Positions 32,901 through 44,705 are shown, numbered from the stretch's first letter. The stretch is DNA of 48,386 nucleotides from Cerioporus squamosus (GCA_022592435.1 JABYQS010000238.1:1-48386), one strand, 5' to 3'. Notes: generated from the sequence alone by a model not told the origin. Numbers and translations: made by a program.

Positions 32901-35900
32901 TAGTAACCGTCCTTCGGCAGGAGTCACGAAGTTCAAGCACCAGATGCTTACTATGCAGCGGCATCTTGCAGCTCTCGCTAGGCTACCTGGTAAGCTCTCC
33001 GTTGTTGCTCAAATATTGGCAGAGACGTATCAAACTAACTGTGTTGTCTCCATATTCTGCTAGCAGTCTACTGGCCGGGAGAATGGTGTTCATGTCCAGG
33101 CAGGAACTGACCCCGACGACTCTCTAGACTCTGCTCGATGATCTGACAGGACTTGTTCTCCTGAACCGAACGACGGGCCGTAAGGCACTTCCAACTGACT
33201 CTCTGGACTGCGAGGTATGTCCCGGCCGCTCCCACGGGCAACGAGAAGCTTACCTCATTTTAAGCCTTCATGACGCACTTTGGTTGCGTCAAACGAGAAG
33301 CGGGTATCCAAGGCGTTGTTGTTAAACGGTGCGGGACTTGGGTTGTACGTACCACAAACCCGGGAGAGGATGAAGAGCAGTTATCTGGGCGGTAGACTGG
33401 TGGAGACCGGGACAAGGTAAGGCTTGCTCAGAGTCCGCCCTCACTGTCTGCTGACGTGTTCTTGTTACAAGGAGGAGTGTTCTCCGCTAATAGGCGTACA
33501 AGACAATAATGAACTGCATGATGCATCGAACAGCTACCGGGCAGCGGTCCTTGTAGCAACAGCATGCATGTTCCCGGACCGTTGACAGCTACTATCTGGA
33601 GTACGTACAGCAGCTACTATCTAGAGTACGTACATGATGTTTCCTGAATTCTCCTGCCAGTCCCGCTTGATCATGTCGTCATGGATGAGTTGCCTTTTGC
33701 GTCTCCACTTCGTCTTCTTGTATGCACACGGAGTTTCCTGCCCATCCAGGTCCTGCAATTCTGTTCTATGTTGGGCAGCTCGACATTGAAGAGCGCACCG
33801 GTTTGGGGGTAGCGAGACTAGAGAACCCTGAACATGTACTGTGTGTCCATTCTCTCGCAATACCAATAGCTATCTCGTATTCCATCAGATGCCTGCGTGC
33901 CTGCAACTGGCACCAGCTCGCAGCCGCTGTACCCCTAAGTAGTCCTCGCCGCCGCCGGTCGTCAGCCTGTCGCAAGTGTCTTGATGCTTCCCACTGACCC
34001 CATGCCTGCTTTCTACAATTTGGATCCTCGCATGTCGGGACTCTTGTCCTACTCAAGTGTGACTTAACAGGGGAATCATCACTCTCTCTGTCAACTTGCA
34101 GGAAGAGGCTTCAAGGCCAAGAGAATTGTGAAACTGATGACCTCTCAGGTCGCAAGTCCACATATCCAATGAGCTCAGTGAGCTGTATGCTAGCCGTTCA
34201 GCATAGTCATGGTCGAATTGCGAGACATTGTGAGGGTGGCCATCCATACCACTCTCTAGCATTTCTCGGCCGAGCAGTCCACCTGCGACACATGTATCGG
34301 CTGGCAGAATCCTTCGGGCGGGTCTCTGAGGCACACGGATTGCGGATTGCCTTCAATGCACCCCGAAGCGATGCCAGCGCACACAGTTCACGCGAGTTCC
34401 CCTGCACCTCAAGTCATTCACAGATATGGATGCAGCGAAGCTGCTGGGAGGCTCGGGACCCAAACCGACATCGCATATTGCACGTCGCTGCCTGCCATGC
34501 AGGATGTCACAGTGCTCGAGTTTCTGGCAGTCCTAGCAGTCGACTGCTATCTCACAATGCGGCCAATAGAGTCCTCAACTATTGCGAGAACGACTCAACG
34601 AGCATATGCAGATGGCGGACGGGCGTTGGGCATTCTTGTTGAAGCACACAAGGGCGCCGTCAGGCAACCTATACACATCCACCCAAGCACACGTCCGATG
34701 GGATGGTTGATAGCGAAGAACGATCACCATTCAGCTCGGCCGCGAGCACACGACGCAAGGCGGCACCATCATGTGTCTAATTGCCTTGACATGCCTCGAA
34801 GTTCGTCAGCCCAGCCCGGAGGATCGTCTTCAAAGTTCACCGACCTACTGGAACAAGCCCGAACCGTTCGATCTCCAGCCGCGCCCGCTCGACCCGAGCA
34901 GAGTACATACATGTGTACCGATGCAGTACGCTGTACGCACGAGCGTGCGCCTGTACTATGCGCCTTCTGTCCGGAGTCTGGCCGAGTAAGAACACGAACC
35001 TGAACGAAGGCGAAAAGACGAACGGCCGCTCACCAATGCGTTAGTCACCGCGTCGACCTCGCTCAGCGATGCAGCAGGATCCGGGCCTGCCGTCACCCAA
35101 CCCTGCAAGCCTCGAGGAGTCCCGAGCGGATGTCGACGTCGATGTCGCACCTGCCGGACCACTACGGTGTCGCGATCCAAGGCAGTCTGATGTCGAGAGG
35201 TACCGGTACGGTCCGAGTGCCTTGCCTGCAACACACGGACGGTGGCGCGCGGTGGTCGCCCTCCCGAGTCCTGCGTAGTGCGCCATGCTGCTTACCTGGA
35301 GAGCGGAACCGTGCTCTCTGCCGGCCGTGCTGCTTGTCGTCGCTGCGAAGGGCTGGACGGCAGTGCGCCCGCCGTGCCCGAGCCTGCGCAGCGTTCCTCG
35401 GAACGCGTGCAACGAAGCTCACGTCGTAAGACCGCGCGCGCGCGAACGAGCGAGCTGCAAGGAGGCGAAGATCGCCACGGCAGCGAGGGACTGCACAGAT
35501 CAGGGTGGGACCAGAGACGGCGTTGGAGACGCAACTCGACGACCGGCGGTGGGATGCGGATCCTCCGGGCGTGCTCTGTTTGCGCACGGCTCGTGTGGGT
35601 TGGATAAGGACCGTCTGGAGAGAGGGGCGTTCTCCCTCATCCCCCATCACCCTCGTTCGCTCACCTCGTAGTCCGCTGTCCTCTTCGACACCTCCTTACG
35701 GCTTTGCTTCCTCCCCTGGCCTCGGTACGCTCGCCGCCACCGACCGACAGGCTGCGAGGTATCTGCTCACGGCCGGACTGTGCCTGGCATCGAGACGGTC
35801 AGTTGCTTCGAGCGCGTACCGTGTGCTGTCGCTGACATACTCTTACCCGCAGATGTTCACGCCGGGGTGACTGTCGTGCACGCACGTACCTTGGATGCTG

Positions 35901-37224
35901 TTATGGCCCCCCTGATCTCCGTCAGGCGGCGACTGCGTGTGTTGCGTTCGGATGCAGGTAGGTTCCTTGTCGCTTCGTGCACGTCGATGACGCGCTGATT
36001 CGCCCGTTACGTAGACAGCCGATGCTTGGCAGGCTGCCATCCATGCGCGAAGCGAGAGTATGTACTACACCTGACGTGAGGACGGTGGCGGTAGCGTGGA
36101 CGTACTGTGAACTGTGCCTTTTCGCGAAGAAGGGCGAGGACACTTTGCTCACCTGCAAGTTGGCATGGGTCGCAGACATGTCTGCGCGGATCGGGGAGCA
36201 ATGGGAGTCTGCAGGACGTCTCCTGACGGAGTACGAAGTGTGAGAGTTGCCAGCGCACGATAGAGGAGCGGATTGGTCGTGCGCGGCGTGAGCGGGAGAG
36301 ACGGCTGTCGTCTTCACGTCGTGTGGTGAGATGGTGAGGGAGTCGGCAGCGTTGTAGAGGGGAGTAATCACGCTGTAGGACACCCTGTATTGAGTACGAG
36401 TCGCACATTAAGACTATGATGGTAAAGACTCACCCAAGTGATTCAATGCGCACGCGACACCGATCATGCCCTCCCGCATCTAGTCGGCGTGTGCTGTCTC
36501 CAGGGGCGAGGTCGAGAGCGTCATTGCCGTGCAGATGACTGCGACGCGACCAGGCCGTGTGCCGCCGATACTTCGTTGGCGAGCAGGAGTGCGCGGCGCG
36601 CCAAGGGATTCCGACGTTGACGCGACCCTTGGGCTCCCGCAGCTGCTGGGAAACCGGACTGGGCCATCGCGCCTGGCCAGTATACAGGGTTCGGTTCGAC
36701 GTGCGCGAGCGTGAGACTGGGCACGAGATGCCAGATCACCGGAGAGCCACGTCGCGCACAGGACTGTATATGCGGGCATGGACTTGGACGTGTTGCAGAG
36801 AGACTCGAGGCCCGGAGGGTGTGAAGAGAGGGATGAGATCCAACGTACCTTGTTCACGCTGCGCCTACTCCAGAGCCCATCCCACGCTGACCGCGGCGAT
36901 CTCCGAGTCGTCTCGACTGCCGGGCTTGTTGAGTGCTCGCAAGGAGGAGCGTCGGGCTAGAGGAGGAGTTGGCGAGTGTGCGCAGCGTGAGTAGTGTGCC
37001 AGAGTCGAGCAAGGATCCAGCCGTATGCGGACGGGCGCAGCAGGAGAGGGCCAGAAGACGGGACAGAGGCGGGAAGACGAGCTGGGAGGGCGCAGAGAAC
37101 GAGCGAGAGAGGAGAGAGCAGGAGAGCGAAGGGCGCGGTGTCTGGCATAGTCTGGCTGCAGAGGAGTGAGCGCGAAGGCGGGCTTGACGCGTGTGGGACG
37201 AGTGCGTCGTCTGCCCGGGGCCGC
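29901..37224. other. 7.3-kb gene-poor stretch between the duplicated blocks
   Basis: No gene with a recognisable domain is found. Several plus-strand intron-like segments share a style, starting gtacgca and ending in tgctgat...ccag (for example 32209-32252, 32458-32515 and 32596-32651), separated by short possible exons. Near 31713-31850 fragments read VPEDADLHRDTLMR and KWLPSVKRHISI in order. Near 35780-36243 two exon-like pieces end in ARIGEQWESAGRLLTEYEV and a stop. An imperfect direct repeat of about 22 bp lies at 33586-33635. The last 200 bp (about 37020-37170) are strongly purine-rich. This may be old gene debris or a decayed mobile element; I cannot name it. Confidence 0.45.
33586..33635. 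repeat. Short direct repeat
   Basis: Two imperfect copies of a unit beginning cagctactatct and ending gagtacgtac lie side by side, with a small spacer. No function is evident. Confidence 0.6.
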
Positions 37225-37271
37225 TATCGCCTCTCACGCGATAGCCCGGGGTTCGATTCCCCGTGTCGGAA
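37225..37271 (+). pseudogene. 3' fragment of tRNA-Glu
   Basis: The sequence from the anticodon stem to the discriminator base is identical to the 3' part of the tRNA-Glu at 27544-27615. The acceptor 5' strand, D arm and A box are missing, so no functional tRNA can be made. The B box remains. It marks the left end of duplication copy 2. Confidence 0.92.
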
Positions 37272-39556
37272 TGTAAACATTTCGTCCCTTTTTCTCTATG
37301 TAGATCTGGATCAGGGCGGTACCCGAGATCGATAACCGCGCCGGATATCTACCAAGTACTTACTGCTACTAACAGGATTCATGAAACCTTTGTTTTAGTT
37401 CACCAACTGCGCGGTGAAACCAGTTCGTCCAATGCTTCACTGCGTTGCCACCGCAGAACAGACTTCAACAATGTCAAGCATGTTTAGCTCGACCTCCATC
37501 CTGACGCTGCCGGAAGAAACCATCGAGACCATCCTCACTTGGTGCGCGGCGACAGACGACGCCTGCGCAATCGCATCACTAGCCCAAACATGTAGACAAC
37601 TGCGATCAGTGGTGTACGATGCCGAAGATCGCCACTTATGGCGACTTGTCTTCCTTGCAGCGTTCGACGACCCCCGAAAAATATACCGTGACGAATCTGA
37701 CGATGTACCAGCGGGTGAGTGGATCAACTCCTGAAGGTCGACAAGTGCTCACGACGTTTCCTTCATGCAGGCTTCGACTGGCAGCAAATGTACACCGCGC
37801 GAGTATGGGCCCGTAGGTACATCCACCGGCATGCGCGACCTTTGCAGGTCCTGAAGAAACCCAACCTGCGATTCACGCGATCCACGCTCCTTCCTATCGA
37901 TCAGCTCTCCGACGAGCACACAACCTCCGCCCATCTCGAGAACCTCCGGGCTCTGAAAGCTGTCGTGGACACTGTCTGCACTGCTGCACCCTGCCCTCCA
38001 CTCTCGCCACGTGTCCACACTGGGACGGATAGCCATGACCTCCCTCCCCTCACCGAACTACACGCCCACACACCTCGTTTTCCGCCTCCCCTGCCTGAGC
38101 ATCCCTCTCTCAACATCGAATGGCTGAGACGCACTCTCTCCAACGGACTTCCTATGCGATCACCGGACTACTTTCCAGCGAGTTCCCTGAACTCAGATGG
38201 CGTCATCTCCCGGAGGCCCATGAACTGGGACGTTTCACGTCCTACCTCGGATTCATCCCAGTGCCCGTCATCGAGTCACAGTCTCCGCCAAACTCGCCCG
38301 CCCACTCCCGGCGGACCCGCGGAAAATCCGCGACGCAGGCGCCTGCGGAGATGATAGACATGAGCGAGGCGGCGCAGCGTCAGCGTGCACGGAATTGTGC
38401 ACGGCCCCTCGCGTTCAAGCTACGATACCTCTCCAGGCACAGGAACTGGGGTCCGTATCTCCCGTGGCCGTCGGAGACCACCAAGCCCGCTGCGGTGCCC
38501 GCTGTGGACGACCATACCGGCGACGACGACGACGAAGACATGGACTCTGACGGGGACTACATCCCGCCCGACGACGGGGACGCCTCGTCGTCTGCGACAC
38601 CGGAACCGCCCGATGGTCCGGCACTACCTCCTGGCGCGGTCCCGCTGCCGGAGCATCTCTGTCCGGATTGGACGTGGCTTGCGGCGGCACGCGTTGTAGC
38701 GGAGTGCAAGCTACGCGCGCACGTCGATGCCGCCGATGTCGAGCGGCTGGAATCATGGGACAACTTGCGCACCGGTGCTTGGGTCCCTGTACCCGACGCA
38801 GGACGTGGTAGCTCGGTGCAAGCGGAAGGCCAGCGTGGTGAGGAGACTGGCGATGACGAGCAGTGGAAGGAGCACCAACGCGACTGGGCCGGCGCCGAAG
38901 GTACCTGGAGGTGTGTACCATTCTCGATCTGTGCACAATCGTACTGAGCGCCCATTGCTCTCCAGACGACTCGTGTGCTGGTTGGACTACGACGATCTGA
39001 TCTGTGAGTGTCCGAAGCCCCGTTCTGTTCTCACCGCAGCTGATTCCTTCTCCGACTGATAGATCACAACGTAAGTCTTCCCGTTATAAACCACCTGCAC
39101 CCGCCAATGACCCGCCGCCTAGTCATACGGCGACTTCATCGATCCCGCGCTCGACGAAGCGTGGATCATCGTCCCGCTCTCCCTGAAGATAACGGGGTAC
39201 TCCGCTCCCTCGCTCGCCGCGTACCCCGACCGGCCGACGATCCACGTCAAAGGCGAGATGGGCGGCGCAGGCTGGGTCGGGAGCGTCGAGGCGGACGACG
39301 ACGACATCCGACACTGCCATGGGACCGTCAGCATGCTCCCCGACGGCAGCGTCCGGTGGTCTCTCGTAAGTGGTTCCGAGCCTCCAGAACGCGTCTGGCT
39401 GATCACTTGTGGCACGATGGCTTACGCGCAGACATCCACGGCCCCGAACTCTGTCCAAGACGAGTGGGCTTCTGAGGCTGTCCAGCTCGGCGGGGTCGGC
39501 TCGGCGATGGGGTCGCTGGGCATGTGGACCGGAGCGTTCCACGAAGACGAAGATCC
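37225..39556. repeat. Segmental duplication, copy 2
   Basis: Nearly identical to 27569-29900. It begins abruptly inside the tRNA-Glu sequence and runs into the intact 3' end of the F-box gene. It is preceded by purine-rich DNA unrelated to the flank of copy 1. Confidence 0.92.
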
Positions 39557-39651
39557 TCTAGGTGCGTGCGGCTCTACGTTGCTCCTGCACGTCTTTTGGT
39601 GCGCCAGCTTACAAGATGCCAGGTGTGATTTGGCAGTGGCGTGTAGGGTGA
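37471..39651 (+). pseudogene. F-box protein gene, copy 2, frameshifted in the middle
   Basis: Exons are 37471-37714, 37771-38910, 38966-39003, micro-exon 39063-39070, 39123-39561 and 39623-39651. The last one supplies the C-terminal GVIWQWRVG and stop that copy 1 lacks. The F-box and other regions match copy 1. At about 38151 one C of a CCC run is missing, so the frame leaves after LRRTLSNGLP and stops at 38352-38354. The second half is otherwise open in the expected frame. A reading that restarts at 38120 would lack the F-box. This copy keeps the ancestral 3' end. It is either a pseudogene or carries a single-base sequence error. Confidence 0.8.
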
Positions 39652-40192
39652 GAGCGGGGGATGCCCTGCGACGCCGCATCCCCTGATGTCCGACGAACGC
39701 TTCGGGCCACAAATACCTGCTGCGCCATCCGATGACCATGTTGTATTATAGCTCTATACATCCTCTCTTGCTTCTGCCGTCTGGACTTCTGAACTTTCCT
39801 GCAGGAGGTCGTACGTATGGAAGCTTTTGCGGCAGCTCGAAACCCGGATGCTCGGTTTGTGGACTGCCCGAGTTGCCGGGACCTTGCCATGGGTACGAAA
39901 CACCGGTAATGTACACTGCCTATCAGACATCCTACCTAGATGCCGCGTATGAAAGGTGCAGCAAGAACCCAGGTTTTCGGGGTAGTGTGTTCCTAACAAG
40001 TACCGAGCAGCCAGCACGAGCTCGGGAGCTCGCAGGGTGCGTGAATGCATACATAGATATACTGTATCATTGCAGGTCGTCGAGGTGTGTATTATCATAC
40101 ACCATGTCATAAGAAAGAGAGTAACGTCCTTCCAAGATCCACCAGAGCCAATACCCAAGAGAAACCGCGACACGAGATTGACGCAGCAGAAT
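39652..40192. other. Intergenic region between F-box copy 2 and the monooxygenase
   Basis: It lies between two convergent genes. No coding sequence or RNA gene is recognised. Confidence 0.45.
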
Positions 40193-41834
40193 TCACAGTC
40201 TCGACAGCACCTGCGGCTCCCTCGCCGCTCCATGCGCCGTCGCGAGACCACCCACCTGCTTCTCGCCAGCCTCCACCCACCACCGCTCAGCAGCCTCGTC
40301 AGCATCGTACGCGAACTGCGCCATGTTCTTGTCCTCGTCCGCCCACTGGTTCGCGCTCCCAGCGAGCTTGTCGTCCGCCACACGCCTGCCCTCGCGCCAG
40401 CGCCGGAGCTCCGCCTCGGTCGCCCTGCGCATGTCCGCGTCGCGCTGCTCCTGCTCGGGCCCGTCGGGGAGGTGGAAGATCTTCTGGTTCAGCCGGGACT
40501 GCCGCTGCGTCTCTGCTGTGCGGGGCAGCCGCAGGTCTTCGTACGCTTGCAGCAGTGGCTTGAGCTGTGCGGGATGGGAGAGGCGGGAGAGCAGGTTGCC
40601 GAGCACGGCTGCGTCCTCGATCGCCATCGCAGCGCCTTGTGCGCGGTATGGCTGGTGAGACGCTCGTGAGGCGGGGACACGCGGAGACACGGGCTGGCAA
40701 CGTACCAGCATCGGATGACAGGCGTCGCCGAGCAGGATAACGCGGTATGAGGGATGAATCCAGGTCTTCAACGGCTTGCGGTCCATGAGTCGCCACTTGA
40801 GCGTCGAGTTGACGAAGCTCAGGATCTTCCGAACCCTACGATAGCGAGCCAGTGAGCGTTCACGATGGGTTCGTTGAGATACGCTGCGAAATGAGATGGC
40901 GCACGTACCGCGGTTCGCAGTCCGCGAAGTCAGCGCGCATCTTGTCAGCGCTTCCTTCGGCGGTCCAGGATTCCACGGAACCGTCATCCGGATGGGCGAG
41001 CACGACGTTGTACTCGTTCTTCCCCCGCTGCGAGAGATACTGTCAGCCCCGAGAACAGGAAATGCACACTGGGGCGCTCACGATGTTGTACGCCATGATG
41101 TGCCGCCGAGGGCCCATCCAGCCTGTCATTTCTGGCACGTCGACAAGCTCTCTAAGCTCCGGGTCGGCAAGAAGGAGGTGCGAGGGCACGATCGCGCGGT
41201 ACACGGCGTCACCGGTCGGCTCCGCAGGGTTCGTGTGACCGAGCACGACGCGCTGCACCAGACTCTTCACTCCGTCCGCCCCAATGATGAGGTCCCCGTG
41301 GACGACTTCCCCGGAGCCAAGCGTAATGGAGGGCGCATGTGGGTCCACGCTCACCACGGTCGACTGGAGGCGGAGCGTCATGAACGGAGCGGCGAGGTCG
41401 AACAGCAGCTTGTGCAGGTCGGCCCGGTGGATGTGATAGTACGGCGCGCCGTACTTGTCTTCCATGTCCGTCCAGCGCGTGTAGCCTACGCGCTCGCCTG
41501 TGGCGTACCGTCGCAGCACTATCGCCTCTGGGCGGACACCGACGGCCTCGAGAGCGCCGCCTGCGCCCCATCGCCGGAGTAATCGCGAGACGTTGGGCGT
41601 GACCTGGATGCCTGCGCCGACTTCACCGATTGCGGCAGCGGCTTCGAAGAGGGTGACTTTGTGTCCGGCCTTGCCTAGACAGTGTGCGGCAGCGAGACCG
41701 CCCATTCCACAACCTACTATGAGGACGTGCAGAGGGTGGGAGGCTTTTCGTCCACTGTAGAGTGTGGTATGCTGGGATATGCCTTCAACGCTGGCGGCGG
41801 CGTGTGCGGAGACGGGGTGTGGGTGGGCAGCCAT
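40193..41834 (-). CDS. FAD-dependent monooxygenase, salicylate hydroxylase-like
   Basis: Four exons (41834-41082, 41039-40909, 40835-40706, 40651-40193) join in frame and give 490 residues. ATG 41834 (MAAHPHPVSAHAAASVEG) is chosen because the longer frame starts at a non-ATG codon. Motifs of class A flavoprotein hydroxylases are present: the FAD dinucleotide site VLIVGCGMGGLAAAHCL, LIIGADGVKSLVQR (DG motif), and VILLGDACHPM followed by QGAAMAIEDAAVLG, which binds the FAD ribityl chain. The family uses NAD(P)H and oxygen to hydroxylate aromatic acids, often with decarboxylation, or acts in secondary metabolism. The substrate is unknown. The protein is presumably cytosolic, as no signal peptide is seen. 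A TATA-like sequence lies about 110 bp upstream (41942-41949). It appears intact. Confidence 0.9.
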
Positions 41835-42785
41835 GGCGGGTCGGAGGGATGCCTGTGGCAGACCTGGGGAGAGGATCAAACTCAAGTAAATGCGGGGTAC
41901 GTATTATAGCGTCGAGGAGGATAAACGATTAGACGGGGGCGTTATATAGTATACCCTATGCGCCTCTCAGCGTCATGCAGGAGGCTAAGAAGAGAAGCTC
42001 GGCGCACCATCACTCCTGCGGACAGAAGTGCGAATTGCCATATGAGACTAACGGAGACTCACCCGTGCTGCTGAGCGCCGCCCAAGATCTCCCTGAACCT
42101 TCGCAGCATGCCGCCGGGAATACGTCCCCCGAGTAAGGTAAGCCGGAACCTTGTCGTGGGATACAACCCCACCGCGGTGCTTAGCACATACGTCAAGGAC
42201 TTCATGTTTCACATGTTCAGCAGACAGATGAGTCGCAGTGTGCAGTATGGACGTACCAGATGCCAAGGAGGCTCAGACCTCAGCAGGCCCTAACAGCCCT
42301 AAAGAAGATCCGGGCAAGCATGTAAGTAGGTCATGATCGCAACTGGATCGAAATCTCATTTGGCGGATCCTTCAGGGTGGTATTCCGTCAAATGCGGTAT
42401 CGTCGGGTCACAAGGGTCCTCCACCGACGTGCAGGTGCGGAAGCACCGTTATGAGTTCGAACTCCGGAGTCCTTCGCCTAAACGCCTAATATGTCAGAGT
42501 AAGTAATCGCACCCGCTCGTGGCACGCATACCCAAAGTGCGGTCTAGAGCGGGCAATCTAGTGAAGAAGTTAGAGGTCGAGCATCCGGGCGAAAGCTGCG
42601 TGCAGCGTTGATACGTTGAAATGGGGCATTGAAACCCACGATGTGGAGGTAAGTGGGTCACGGGCATGATGGGAGTTAGAGACTAGCCGGACGATTGTCA
42701 TTCTCATGACCACAGCTCTAGCTCATGTATAGAGGCTAACGCTGAAGCGCTCAAGTTCCGATGGCTCTCACAGTCAAGAACAGCA
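41835..42785. other. Intergenic region upstream of the monooxygenase
   Basis: No gene is supported. The left part contains the monooxygenase promoter (TATA-like at 41942-41949). A 12-bp palindrome, gagttcgaactc, near 42455 resembles a Pol III B box, but no tRNA folds around it. Confidence 0.45.
41942..41949 (-). promoter_or_regulatory. TATA-like element of the monooxygenase gene
   Basis: The minus strand reads ctatataac about 110 bp before the monooxygenase ATG. Confidence 0.4.
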
Positions 42786-44385
42786 TCACTGCGTCAACTT
42801 GCTGTTATTCTCGTCGACCAGCGCCTTGACGACTTGCGCAATCTCCACCGCGCCCTACCAAATCTGTGAGTACACGCTCAGGGGAAGTAGCGAAGAGCCA
42901 CCTACGGGTGTGTCCGAGTGGCAGCAAATAGAGACTTCGACGACGCCGTCGGGAAGAGGTAAGGCGCCACTCACGGTGGTGATCTTCTGCTCTTGGAGTA
43001 ATCTGTTTACCCTATCTCTGACGGCATCCGCAGGAACAGGGTCGTGCTTTCTGCAACATAGGAATGGTCGGGGAATGAAGTTAGGCCACGGGAAGCGTCG
43101 CAGTCACGCAAGAAATGGACACGCACTTCGTGATGATGAGTTTGCCCTCGGCACTGTAGTCCAGGTCTGCGAACCACTCTGCAAGCGAGACGGAGATCAG
43201 ACGAGTAAGTACTGAGGTACCGGAGATACAAGGATAGCACGTACCTGCTATGAACAGTACGCCGAGCTCCTTCGCTGCTGCCTGGTGACACGTTCCGGCG
43301 AGACCCATGAAGGGAACGTCGAACAGCTTCGCTACGCCGACAACAGCCCGCGCTAGAGCCATGTCCCGCGCCGTCATGCCATAGACCGCACCGTGAGGTT
43401 TGAGCTATTTGATGCTTCAGATGCGTCGTCGATCAGCAGAGGGAGCTACGCTTACGTGGTTCAAGGGCAGCCCGTGTAATTTGAGAAACCCCGTAAGTGC
43501 ACCGACCTGATATATGAAGCATGAGGCGAGTTCATCCTGCAATCATCCAAACCTCAGACGCGTCCATCAGCAACAGTTATAGCACGCAGACTTACGGGTT
43601 CCATCGCCATCTCGCGTCTACCCCAACCCTGCCGATCCGGGAGCGATGGGTGGGCTCCGACGAGCACACTGTTAGCCTTCGCCAACCGCACTGTCTCGTT
43701 CATGATTGAGAAGTCGCTTGTATCGCTTTTTCAGTAAAATCCGCTCCGCATTCAGTGCTACAGCACTCACGAGGCATGAAACCCGCATGCCACGTTGGCA
43801 AGATGAATGGTCTTCATGAGGCCTTCATCGTCGCCCTATTCACAGAGTTTCAAGGGTAAGTAAATGTATGAAGCTCGTGCATAGAGACAACCCACTATCT
43901 TGTACAAAGCGAAGCCCTAGAAAGATAAGTGAGTTCATGCTGAACAGATGGTGGCGAGGTTGGAGGAACTTGTGAAGGAGAGGAGGGCAAGCGCCCTGGG
44001 TCCGACGGGTATAGAGCTGACGCCCACTGACATAGGTTCTCTCCAAACCGCCATGTACTCGTACATATTCCTGTAATCGCAGACTCGGCTGTGTTCTTAG
44101 ACTAATACGACTATGAGCTTGTCTTTTTGCCCCACATTACCGTGAATGCCGCTGCACAAGGAAGAAGGAATGTACACGGGCTGGGGCCCTCGTTGCGTAC
44201 AGCAGGCGCGTCATGCATCCCCTCAACCTCAGGCTGCGAGGGCATCAAGCTAACATGTGCGGCAAACAGGCATGTAGTCGAGCTTCAAGCGCAAAGCTTC
44301 GAGCAAAACAAACAAGCTGCTCGTCCCAGAAGATACGACATACCTCACCCATATCACAATTCACTGTAGCGCGAAGTCGAGCCAT
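42786..44385 (-). CDS. lamB: LamB/YcsF family protein (PxpA-type lactam hydrolysis subunit)
   Basis: Nine exons (44385-44344, 43916-43896, 43835-43771, 43716-43596, 43536-43456, 43404-43245, 43178-43127, 43050-42906, 42854-42786) join in frame and give 251 residues, the usual family length. Family motifs appear in order: [64 protein letters not shown]-like [27 protein letters not shown], and CCHSDTPGAVEIA near the end. Bacterial PxpA, with PxpB and PxpC, opens 5-oxoproline using ATP. Aspergillus lamB is needed for 2-pyrrolidinone use. The gene is divergent from a carboxylase fused to PxpB/C-like domains, which strongly supports a shared role. The first intron is long (427 nt); all others are short. 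It appears intact. Confidence 0.92.
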
Positions 44386-44705
44386 GTCTGACGTCCGAGC
44401 GGGTGGTCGATACGTCCAAGCTCGTGAGGGTGGACGAGAGAGTGCTGGGGTTGCTAGCTAAGGACATCTACAAGGTCAGATATACTACTACCCTAGGCGA
44501 GTTGAACCGTGATCATGCATACCCTAATAGCCGAGTAGATTGAGATAAGGGACTCCATGCTATGGTCATGGGACACCGCCGAGGATGCAAGGTTATACTC
44601 TCATGCTATCGCGTCCAAGCCATGCATGAACTCATACTATTATAAGCCCAGTCCTCTACGCGGAGTCCCGCCATTCCCCGCTGCATCTCGTCCTTCAAGT
44701 CTGTG
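44386..44705. promoter_or_regulatory. Shared divergent promoter of the lam-like pair
   Basis: This 320-bp interval separates the two start codons. A TATA-like ttataag at 44640-44646 lies about 60 bp before the plus-strand ATG. Two HGATAR-type sites, agataag around 44543-44548 and the reverse complement of ctatcg at 44606-44611, match the consensus of fungal nitrogen GATA factors (AreA/NIT2). This is consistent with nitrogen-source control but is inferred from short motifs only. Confidence 0.45.
44640..44646 (+). promoter_or_regulatory. TATA-like element of the carboxylase gene
   Basis: ttataag about 60 bp before the carboxylase ATG on the same strand. Confidence 0.4.

Noticed and set aside
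33541..33640. Short direct repeat considered as a CRISPR array
   Set aside because: Only two imperfect units without regular spacers, and the genome is eukaryotic.
34347..35003. Plus-strand open frame of 218 codons in the 7.3-kb stretch
   Set aside because: The frame opens at a non-obvious start, its composition is unlike a folded protein, and no domain or splice context is seen. It was not annotated as a gene.
38120..38947. Separate 275-codon gene inside F-box copy 2
   Set aside because: It is the downstream half of the frameshifted F-box gene, matching copy 1 residue for residue, and lacks an own start region.
42440..42480. Pol III B-box-like gttcgaactcc
   Set aside because: The bases on either side do not form T-arm or acceptor stems; it is part of a simple 12-bp palindrome.
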